Assembly (NCBI GenBank): GCA_002344565.1
Contig: DDTZ01000047.1
Location: 657-12,378, forward strand
Direction of reading: 5' to 3'
DNA: 11,722 nt
Origin: Bdellovibrionaceae bacterium UBA2351
Lineage (GTDB): Bacteria > Bdellovibrionota > Bdellovibrionia > Bdellovibrionales > Bdellovibrionaceae
Shown: positions 1 to 6,052 of the stretch, piece after piece
How the letters are laid out: each line of letters starts with the position of its first letter
How positions within the stretch are numbered: position 1 is the first letter of the stretch
Notes under the pieces: generated by a model
Told to the model about the DNA's origin: nothing
What the model saw: only the letters and a program-made list of their open reading frames with translations
Database searches by the model: none
Program-made: the position numbers and the translations under genes

Positions 1-16
1 GACGCTCTTCCGATCT
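1..16. other. Illumina adapter remnant at contig edge
   Basis: The first 16 bases are identical to the 3' end of the standard Illumina TruSeq read-1 adapter (the part ending CTTCCGATCT). The final T is the ligation overhang, so genomic sequence begins at 17. This is library artefact left by incomplete trimming, not biology. It supplies one base of the apparent stop codon of the first gene (16-18 on the minus strand), making that stop false. Identification is by recall of the adapter sequence. Confidence 0.95.
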
Positions 17-429
17 CAGTGTCCATAGTTCAAAATCCATAAAGTTATAAAGCCAGCCCATTTCAGGGGACCTTCGGGTCGATGAACCAGTTCGTGAGCC
101 GTTGTTATGCCCAAGAAGCCCATCATCAAACCACAGGTTAGGGCGATTAAAATGCCTTGTCCAAACGTGGGCGCCTTTAGGTAGAAGTAAAAACAGTAAG
201 CCCAAACCGCATAGACCACCACAACGGTGAGTATCAGAAAATGATCAAAAAATGATGAGCTTAGCCCCTCAGCCAGGGGCTGTTTTCGACCAATGAGTGA
301 ATCCAAGATTGGATGCAAAACAAGAACTAAAAGGATCGCAAAATAATTTTGACCGAAATAAACACCAAGCAAAGACAAGAACACCAATATCAATGAAGTC
401 ACGAACGGAAATCTAAATACAGCACGCAT
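17..429 (-). CDS. AlkB-like membrane di-iron hydroxylase, 3'-truncated
   Basis: This is the N-terminal part (137 residues visible) of an integral-membrane fatty acid desaturase/hydroxylase-superfamily protein, most like alkane 1-monooxygenase (AlkB). Such enzymes use a non-heme di-iron centre in the inner membrane and electrons from rubredoxin to hydroxylate terminal carbons of alkanes. Visible evidence: hydrophobic segments at about 8-40, 62-84 and 91-110; an HP..D..IG stretch near 39-47 typical of AlkB; and the first histidine box HELVHR at 112-117. The last visible residues, NYGH (134-137), match the approach to the second box, where AlkB proteins continue with xxxEHxxGHH. The apparent TGA stop is formed with the adapter base, so the real gene runs on to the left. 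It is divergent from the peptide transporter. Substrate cannot be assigned: XylM-type and other AlkB relatives share these boxes. Confidence 0.8.
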
Positions 430-559
430 GATTTTAGTTTCTTCGAATAATAGGGTCTCCGCAAGGACTGATTTTTCCCTATTTTTTCCGAATATTTAGT
501 TGCCCATCGTATGTGCCTTTGCTAATCCTCGGGGGTTCTAAAAATCCTGAGGGGGAATA
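430..559. promoter_or_regulatory. Divergent intergenic region, hydroxylase / peptide transporter
   Basis: This 130-bp gap must hold promoters for both divergent genes. On the minus strand TATTAT (447-452) is a possible -10 for the hydroxylase, but no good -35 is seen. On the plus strand TTGCCC (500-505) with GCTAAT or TAATCC around 521-528 is a weak candidate for the transporter. A perfect 7-bp inverted repeat, AATAGGG (449-455) and CCCTATT (477-483) with a 21-bp spacer, overlaps the possible minus -10 and could be an operator. The transporter has a strong ribosome site, GAGGGGG at 549-555, 4 bases before its ATG. All promoter calls are by eye. Confidence 0.4.
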
Positions 560-2095
560 ATGTCTGAATGGGTAAAAAAGAAATTTGGTGGTAAAGAGTA
601 CTTCGGTCATCCGGCTGGTCTCTTTGTGTTGTTCTTAGCTGAAATGTGGGAACGCATGTCTTACTATGGAATGCGCGCACTTTTAACTTTATACATGATC
701 AAGTATTTGATGGCCGATCCAGAAAGAATGGCTCGCGTTCTGGGTTTTGATACTTTGAAGTTCATCCTTGAAACTGGTTTTGGCGAAATGGCCACACAGC
801 AGTTTGCGTCTCAAATTTATGGATTATATACAGGCTTTGTATATTTATCACCCTACTTCGGTGGTATCCTTGCTGATAGAGTATGGGGTCGTAGAAAGAG
901 CGTATATGTGGGCGGTGCTTTGATGGCTATCGGTCACTTCTTGATGGCATTTGAAAATCTTTTCGTTCCCGCGTTGTTTTTCTTAATTCTTGGTAACGGT
1001 GCTTTCAAACCAAATATATCTACGCAAGTGGGTTCGTTATATCCAGATGGTGATAATCGTCGCGATGGTGCGTTCACTATTTTCTATATGGGTATTAACT
1101 TGGGTGCATTTTTCTCTCCATTCCTTTGCAAAAACTTTGCGGTTTGGATTTGTGAACAAATGGGTGTAACAGATCCAGGGACTCCTTGGCATGTAGGCTT
1201 CGGCTTAGCTGGTATCGGGATGTTAATTGGACTATTGATGTACCATTTCGGTCGCACACTTCTTCCGGCAGAAAATTTGTCAGCATTGGCTCCAGAGAAA
1301 GATAGAAATGGAATCTTGTGGAAAACAGTTGGCGGTTTGTTAGGTTCGATGGCTGCGTTCATCTTGATCTTGATGATTCCGATGACGTTCAAAATTATCT
1401 TAGTTATCGCAATTATCGCGGCGGTTGTTTGGGGCATCAAACAAGTTCAAGGCGAAATGGATCGCAAAAAAGTGGCTGCGCTCGTTACGCTTTGTATGGG
1501 TACGGTATTTTTCTGGGCGATTTTCGAGCAGCAAGGTAACACTCTACAAATCTGGGCTGATGACAAAGCAGACTGGGCTCGTTTAGGGCTTCAGGCTGAA
1601 AACTACCAATCGTTGAATCCTCTATTCATCTTCATCTTTGCTCCACTATTAGATATGTGGTGGAACTATTGGGGTGCTCGCGGTCGTAAAACAAGCTCTG
1701 TTAGAAAAATGGCTACAGGTTGTTTCTTGATTGGTTTTGCATTTTTAACTATTCCGTTAGCTTCAAACTTTATCACTATCGATAAATCAATGACGAACTT
1801 GTTCTGGTTGGCGCTTGCGACTTGGATTGTTACGATGGGGGAATTGTACTTATCTCCAATTGGTCTAAGCTTTGTAACGAAGCTAGCTCCGGCTCGTTTC
1901 ATGTCAATGATGATGGGTATGTGGTTAGCGTCTTCATTCTTGGGTAACTATTTAGCTGGATTGATGGGTATGTTATATTCTTCAATGTCACAAAATGCGT
2001 TCTTTATGGTATTCGCGGTTCTGGGCGGATCCGTAGGATTGTTCTTCTTGGTCGCAGATTCAAAATTGAAGAGCGTTATCGGTAAAGAGGTTTAG
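560..2095 (+). CDS. POT/PTR2-family proton-dependent oligopeptide transporter
   Basis: This inner-membrane MFS transporter imports di- and tripeptides with protons. The 511-residue length is normal for bacterial POT proteins. Signature residues seen: the TM1 ExxER motif (E28, E31, R32) followed by YYG (35-37), used in proton coupling; the MFS motif-A loop GGILADRVWGRRK (101-113); the PTR2 signature FYMGINLGAFFSP (175-187); and FEQQG (322-326) in the C-terminal half. Hydrophobic segments run throughout. The stretch between TM1 and TM2 (about 50-80) is longer than in compact relatives such as E. coli DtpA and is partly amphipathic. The ATG at 560 is backed by a strong GAGGGGG site. It is the first gene of an operon, with kefF starting 2 bases after its stop. 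Family assignment is firm; peptide preference is unknown. Confidence 0.95.
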   Translation: MSEWVKKKFGGKEYFGHPAGLFVLFLAEMWERMSYYGMRALLTLYMIKYLMADPERMARVLGFDTLKFILETGFGEMATQQFASQIYGLYTGFVYLSPYFGGILADRVWGRRKSVYVGGALMAIGHFLMAFENLFVPALFFLILGNGAFKPNISTQVGSLYPDGDNRRDGAFTIFYMGINLGAFFSPFLCKNFAVWICEQMGVTDPGTPWHVGFGLAGIGMLIGLLMYHFGRTLLPAENLSALAPEKDRNGILWKTVGGLLGSMAAFILILMIPMTFKIILVIAIIAAVVWGIKQVQGEMDRKKVAALVTLCMGTVFFWAIFEQQGNTLQIWADDKADWARLGLQAENYQSLNPLFIFIFAPLLDMWWNYWGARGRKTSSVRKMATGCFLIGFAFLTIPLASNFITIDKSMTNLFWLALATWIVTMGELYLSPIGLSFVTKLAPARFMSMMMGMWLASSFLGNYLAGLMGMLYSSMSQNAFFMVFAVLGGSVGLFFLVADSKLKSVIGKEV

Positions 2096-2100
2096 AAATT
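2084..2100 (+). promoter_or_regulatory. Ribosome site and ATT start codon of kefF
   Basis: AAAGAGG at 2084-2090 lies inside the last codons of the transporter gene, and exactly 7 bases later comes ATT (2098-2100) in the kefF frame. No ATG, GTG or TTG occurs in this frame between the upstream in-frame TAA (2083-2085) and TTG at 2119. Starting at ATT gives M-R-K-V-L-F-I-L-A-H-P-Y, which matches the start of E. coli KefF (MILIIYAHPY) and restores the first beta strand of the flavodoxin fold. The TTG at 2119 has no ribosome site and would remove that strand. ATT starts are rare (infC and pcnB in E. coli). The alternative is a single-base error or mutation from ATG. Confidence 0.7.
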
Positions 2101-2640
2101 AGAAAAGTTCTATTTATATTGGCGCATCCTTACCTAAATCGTTCGGTCGCCAATAAAATCATATGTGGTCATGTTAAAGAGCTCACGCATGTGACCTTTC
2201 ATGACCTCTACGAAACGTATCCGTATTTCAGTATCGACGTAAAAAAAGAACAAGAAGTTCTGCGCAATCATGATCTGATTGTTTTTCAACACCCTTTTTA
2301 CTGGAACAATATGCCGCCTTTGCTAAAGCTTTGGCAGGATGAAGTTTTGGAAAATGGTTTTGCCTATGGCGAAAACGGTAAAGAGTTAGTGGGAAAAGAG
2401 TTTCTTTTATCTATAACTACTGGCGGATCCGCAGATACATATACGGCCGAGGGACAGAATAAATTTCCCGTGACTGATTTCATGCGAGCGTACGAGCAAA
2501 TGTGTTCACTGTGCGGAATGAAATGGAACCCGCCCCACGTATTGCATTCGTCAAGGCAGAATGGGCACGAGGAAATTTATGTGCACGCAAATAAACTAAA
2601 AGATTTCATGAGTACTTTTATTGAACGAGGACACCTGTGA
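2098..2640 (+). CDS. kefF: KefF-like NAD(P)H:quinone oxidoreductase, KefC ancillary subunit
   Basis: This cytoplasmic FMN flavoprotein of the NQO1/KefF flavodoxin-fold family binds KefC, is needed for its full K+ efflux activity, and reduces quinone electrophiles. With the proposed ATT start it has 180 residues, against 176 in E. coli KefF. Landmarks: first strand and AHPY (9-12); QHPFYWNNMPPLLK (64-77), which closely matches the E. coli QHPMQWYSIPPLLK region at the active and dimer site; TTGG (107-110); and GMKWNPP (140-146), matching the C-terminal GLNWLPP block. It begins 2 bases after the transporter stop and its TGA overlaps the GTG start of kefC (GTGA), the usual KefF-KefC translational coupling. 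If the TTG at 2119 were used the protein would have 173 residues and lack strand 1. Confidence 0.93.
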   Translation: MRKVLFILAHPYLNRSVANKIICGHVKELTHVTFHDLYETYPYFSIDVKKEQEVLRNHDLIVFQHPFYWNNMPPLLKLWQDEVLENGFAYGENGKELVGKEFLLSITTGGSADTYTAEGQNKFPVTDFMRAYEQMCSLCGMKWNPPHVLHSSRQNGHEEIYVHANKLKDFMSTFIERGHL

Positions 2641-4451
2641 ACGGTCACGGATCTAATGATTTTTTCAACTTGATTGTGTTCTTGGTGTCAGCAGTGATCT
2701 GCGTACCACTTTCAAAAAAATTCGGTCTTGGTTCTATCTTGGGATATTTAATTGCGGGAGTAATTATTGGTCCTCATGGAATTAAATTGATTTCTAACGT
2801 TCAAGAAACAATGCATTTGTCCGAGTTTGGTGTTGTCCTATTCATGTTTATTATTGGGTTAGAATTAAATCCTAGAAAGCTATGGTCTCTTCGGGTTCCT
2901 ATATTTGGTATGGGGACGGCTCAAGTCGTATTAAACACTTTAGTATTCACCGCTATTTCCTATGCTATCGGAATGTCACTGCCCGCCTCAGTTTTAATTG
3001 GTATGGCGTTTTCGTTATCGTCAACGGCGATGGGTTTACAAATTTTGAATGAAAGAAATGCAACAACGACAGCGGCGGGTAATGCGAATTTTTCAATTTT
3101 GTTATTTCAAGATATCGCGGTTATCGCAATGTTGAGTGTTTTACCCGTTCTTGCTGACGGCAAAGCGGCGGCTTCGTCGGATATTAAAATTTTAAATTTT
3201 GTTAAAACAGTAGTAATAATCTTATCTGTCCTAGTTGCAGGACGCTTGTTGCTGCGACCACTACTTAGATTTATCGCCAGTATTCACTTGCGTGAAATTT
3301 TCACTGCGTTTTCTTTATTGTTAGTAATGTCGATGGCATTTTTAATGCAGTATTTAGATATTTCGATGGCTTTAGGCGCTTTTTTAGGTGGTGTTCTTCT
3401 GGCTGATAGTGAATACCGACATGCGCTTGAGACCGACATTGAACCATTTAAAGGATTGTTGTTAGGGTTATTTTTTATTTCCGTCGGGATGTCAGTGAAT
3501 TTGAATATTATCTTTGAATCCCCACTTCTAATAGTCGGCTGCGTTTTAGGTGCCTTTGCTCTGAAAACGGTAATTCATTTTTTAATTGGATACGTATTTA
3601 AATTACCGAAATCACAGCTTACATTTTTTTCGCTAGTGATTGCTCAGGTAGGAGAGTTTGCCTTCGTAATTTTAGGAGCCGCCGCTGGATTAAATATTTT
3701 TGATACTAGGACGGGCGAAACGCTAATTACAATTGTCGCGCTAACATTACTTGCTACACCGTTGGTGGTTTTCTTTTATGACCGTATCATCGCCCGTTTT
3801 TTTGAAAAGAACCGTGAATTGGAACCCGATATTATCGAAGAACAAGAAAACCCAGTCATTATCGCAGGTTTTGGCCGGTATGGGCAAATCATTGGACGTT
3901 TACTGTATGCCAATAAAATTAGTGCTACTGTACTGGATCACGAGCCGGATCAAATTGAATTGCTTCGACGTTTCGGTTTTAAAATTTATTACGGGGATGC
4001 GACTCGATTAGATTTGCTCGAGTCCGCAGGGATTCGAAAAGCTAAAGTGCTTGTAGTTGCAATTGATAATGTGGACGACAATTTAAAACTAGTTCGATTA
4101 GCTAAAGAACATTTTCCGCATTTAAAAATATACGCGCGAGCTAGAAATATTCAGCATGTGTATGATTTAATCGATCAAGATATTGACGGGATCGAGCGTG
4201 AAACATTTGAAGCGTCTTTAAAAATGGGCGTCGATGTATTGCGCGGTTTAGGTTGGTCTGCCTATGAAAGCGTTAAACGTGCCCAAATGTTCAGACGTCA
4301 CAATCTTGAAGTTATCAAAGACATGCACTCAAAGCGTAAGAACGAAAAAGAATTTATGGCCAAGGCCCGACAGGCTCGCGAAGATTTAGAAAAAATGTTT
4401 GAGGAAGAAAATCAACTCCGCACCCAACCGGGATCGGGTTGGGATACCTAG
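2637..4451 (+). CDS. kefC: KefC-like glutathione-regulated K+/H+ antiporter
   Basis: This CPA2-family potassium efflux channel/antiporter sits in the inner membrane. Glutathione keeps it closed and glutathione adducts of electrophiles such as methylglyoxal open it, so K+ leaves, H+ enters, and the acidified cytoplasm protects DNA and protein. It has 604 residues (E. coli KefC 620). Residues about 8-385 form the multi-helix Na+/H+ exchanger domain. The regulatory loop HALETDIEPF (262-271) is nearly identical to the E. coli HALESDIEPF loop, including the acidic residues that contact the cytosolic domain. The KTN/RCK nucleotide-binding domain starts near 403 with the Rossmann GFGRYG (411-416) and the YYGDATRLDLLESAG block. 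The tail retains the ETFE...MFRRHN region typical of KefB/KefC. The GTG start overlaps the kefF stop by 4 bp and has an ACGAGG site at 2625-2630. I could not map the glutathione-contact arginines with certainty. KefB is the alternative name, but the kefF partner favours KefC. Confidence 0.95.
   Translation: MNGHGSNDFFNLIVFLVSAVICVPLSKKFGLGSILGYLIAGVIIGPHGIKLISNVQETMHLSEFGVVLFMFIIGLELNPRKLWSLRVPIFGMGTAQVVLNTLVFTAISYAIGMSLPASVLIGMAFSLSSTAMGLQILNERNATTTAAGNANFSILLFQDIAVIAMLSVLPVLADGKAAASSDIKILNFVKTVVIILSVLVAGRLLLRPLLRFIASIHLREIFTAFSLLLVMSMAFLMQYLDISMALGAFLGGVLLADSEYRHALETDIEPFKGLLLGLFFISVGMSVNLNIIFESPLLIVGCVLGAFALKTVIHFLIGYVFKLPKSQLTFFSLVIAQVGEFAFVILGAAAGLNIFDTRTGETLITIVALTLLATPLVVFFYDRIIARFFEKNRELEPDIIEEQENPVIIAGFGRYGQIIGRLLYANKISATVLDHEPDQIELLRRFGFKIYYGDATRLDLLESAGIRKAKVLVVAIDNVDDNLKLVRLAKEHFPHLKIYARARNIQHVYDLIDQDIDGIERETFEASLKMGVDVLRGLGWSAYESVKRAQMFRRHNLEVIKDMHSKRKNEKEFMAKARQAREDLEKMFEEENQLRTQPGSGWDT
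4423..4451. terminator. Hairpin and shared CTAG stop between convergent genes
   Basis: CCCAACC (4423-4429) and GGTTGGG (4437-4443) form a perfect 7-bp GC-rich stem with a 7-base loop inside the last codons of kefC. It ends 4 bases before CTAG (4448-4451), which reads TAG on both strands and is the stop codon of both convergent genes. The stem would lie just after the stop in the minus-strand transcript. No proper T-run follows on either strand, so calling it an intrinsic terminator is tentative. Confidence 0.35.
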
Positions 4452-5146
4452 TAAGGAAAATCAGCGTCTTCAGCTTGTCCCTTAGTATAAATTGCTTTTA
4501 AGATGTCACAACGGTGCGGAGTTAACTCGCTATTACAAGCCGAGGCTTGAGCGCGTAGGTACGGATACACAACTCGTTGAGCGGTGTTAGGTCTAACTAC
4601 GTTTGACGCCCACAAAACACCTAGATTTCCATGCTGCAATTTTCGTTCAGCTCCGTGGCAAGTGGCGCATGTCGACGATGTCGATGTTTGTGCCAGTTGT
4701 GCCATGATCTGTTCCGCAGTCACTGTGCCTTCAACAGGAAAAGCAAGTTCGCCTTTGAAGCTTTCATTTCCGCTGATAAACTCGCCTAACTCTAAAAGAG
4801 ACTTTCCGGCGCCTGCAGTCGCGACGCTTAAAACTAAATTATTTCGAATTATAAAAATTCTTGGATTAGCATTATCGACTGCCGGTTGTGCGCTTCCCGA
4901 GCTATTTACCGCCATGACTTTTAGAGGGGCTTTTAAAGAATTCAAAAAACAACCTAAGGACAGAGGTCTAGGTAGGGCATTAATCAGAGCGACCGTCTCC
5001 TCGATTGTTTTCGGTGAACCTAACGTTTCAGTTACATCCGTACAGCTGCCACTAGAGACAGTTTCATCTTTTCCACCACTGCAATTTATACTCAAAGTTC
5101 CAGCTAGAGCGATAACAAGTGTAAAGTAAAAATATTTCTTAAGCAT
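4448..5146 (-). CDS. Probable exported monoheme c-type lipoprotein
   Basis: This 232-residue exported protein has a hydrophobic leader (about 5-20) and a likely lipoprotein cysteine at C22 in LSINC. The asparagine at -1 is unusual for a lipobox, so a non-lipidated form is possible. One heme c attachment motif, CATCH, lies at 160-164, followed by G. The region before it (about 45-155) has no family I recognise. After the heme motif there is no methionine at all; H172 and H211 are the only candidates there for a distal ligand, and H211 is flanked by C204 and C213. It is monocistronic, convergent with kefC and divergent from the coiled-coil protein gene. On the minus strand TATAAT (5153-5158) lies only 6 bases before the ATG and no ribosome site is evident. 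A periplasmic electron-transfer or redox-sensing role is an inference from the heme motif alone. Confidence 0.72.
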   Translation of the reverse strand: MLKKYFYFTLVIALAGTLSINCSGGKDETVSSGSCTDVTETLGSPKTIEETVALINALPRPLSLGCFLNSLKAPLKVMAVNSSGSAQPAVDNANPRIFIIRNNLVLSVATAGAGKSLLELGEFISGNESFKGELAFPVEGTVTAEQIMAQLAQTSTSSTCATCHGAERKLQHGNLGVLWASNVVRPNTAQRVVYPYLRAQASACNSELTPHRCDILKAIYTKGQAEDADFPY

Positions 5147-5212
5147 AGTTTTATTATAGCTTTTTTAGGAAAAGAATCGATAAAATTTGTTAATCCCAGT
5201 CAAAGGAACTAT
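5147..5212. promoter_or_regulatory. Divergent promoter region, heme lipoprotein / coiled-coil protein
   Basis: On the minus strand the sequence TATAAT (5153-5158), a perfect -10 box, ends 6 bases before the lipoprotein ATG, so transcription would start at or very near the ATG, giving a leaderless or nearly leaderless mRNA; no -35 match is visible. On the plus strand TAAAAT (5181-5186) is a possible -10, leaving a leader of about 20 bases that contains the AAAGGA ribosome site (5202-5207) ahead of the ATG at 5213. Both are by-eye calls. Confidence 0.4.
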
Positions 5213-6052
5213 ATGAAACGCTTTATATTTATCTGGTTTGTCTTATTACAAGACACTTTCTTGCAAGCTAGCCCCTGTCTAACAGATCATCAAATTTGTA
5301 CGAAGAGAAGCACCTTTATTTACCAGTTGGACAGGGCTCTTAGCGATATCAATAAAGCCTGTGGTCGCGAGCCAAGTTTATATATCGATTGGAAGTCTTT
5401 TGAGCCGGTACTAGCTGGCAAAGACACATATTCTGTAGATGCGTGCGTACAACCACTTTCTTTTTTCACGGAATATTGCGGAGTTAATTTAGACCAAGCA
5501 AAAAAGTTACTTAATACAATAGAAGGTTTTGAGTGCGTGAGCACGGGGATAGATAAGCAGGCCCTAAGCTATAAAGGTGGTATTTTAAAATTTATGATGG
5601 ATCCAACAAATGACTGGCGTAGTGATCGAAAAGGCCCATCTGCTAGCCAATTTGTGCAGCAAGAAATGAAAAATATTTTTAAGGTGACCGCAGCGACCAA
5701 GCAAGAGAGTGAGCAAGTTAGGCGTGACGAAGAGCTTAAAGAGAAAAAAATTTACGAGCTAGATATGGCCGAAAAGCGGAAACAAGCGGATAAAGCTAGA
5801 GCCCTTGAGCAACAAAAACAACAAGATCAAGTAAAAGCCACAGTGGCTGCTGCACACGAGAAGGCCAAGAAAAAAGCAGAAATTTTTCAGGCAGAAACAA
5901 AGCGCTTAAGCGAGTGGATGCAATCCGAGATGAAAAAAATCCAGGCTAGCAGTTTGTCTCCCGACGAAAAAAGTAAAAAAATGACGGAGATGTCTCAAAA
6001 GTATCAAACGGATTTAGAAAAAGCATCTAAAGCATATAGCGAGGGTCAATAA
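5213..6052 (+). CDS. Exported six-cysteine protein with charged coiled-coil tail
   Basis: I recognise no family. The 279-residue product has an N-terminal signal peptide (K2, R3, then a hydrophobic run to about 18, probable cleavage near QAS-P, 18-21). The N-terminal half has exactly six cysteines (22, 29, 50, 78, 89, 108), consistent with up to three disulfides in an oxidising periplasm. Residues about 160-275 are very rich in K, E, Q and A, have no cysteine, and look like a long charged helix or coiled coil, with a probable break at SSLSPDEK (246-253). The ATG at 5213 has an AAAGGA site. The stop TAA overlaps the ATG of the next gene (TAATG), so the two are almost surely co-translated and may work together in the envelope. 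Function unknown; the tail may be a spacer or a binding rod. Confidence 0.8.
   Translation: MKRFIFIWFVLLQDTFLQASPCLTDHQICTKRSTFIYQLDRALSDINKACGREPSLYIDWKSFEPVLAGKDTYSVDACVQPLSFFTEYCGVNLDQAKKLLNTIEGFECVSTGIDKQALSYKGGILKFMMDPTNDWRSDRKGPSASQFVQQEMKNIFKVTAATKQESEQVRRDEELKEKKIYELDMAEKRKQADKARALEQQKQQDQVKATVAAAHEKAKKKAEIFQAETKRLSEWMQSEMKKIQASSLSPDEKSKKMTEMSQKYQTDLEKASKAYSEGQ

Noticed and set aside
1084..1440. 118-codon minus-strand frame inside the peptide transporter gene
   Set aside because: The plus frame carries all POT signatures without interruption; the antisense product has no recognisable features.
2022..2435. GGCGGATCCG repeated near 2024 and 2423
   Set aside because: A single short coincidence in two coding sequences, with no flanking similarity; not a mobile or attachment site.
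4584..5129. 181-codon open frame on the plus strand
   Set aside because: It lies entirely antisense to the heme lipoprotein gene, which has a signal peptide, a CxxCH motif and a clean 3' junction. The plus-strand product has no domain or ribosome site.
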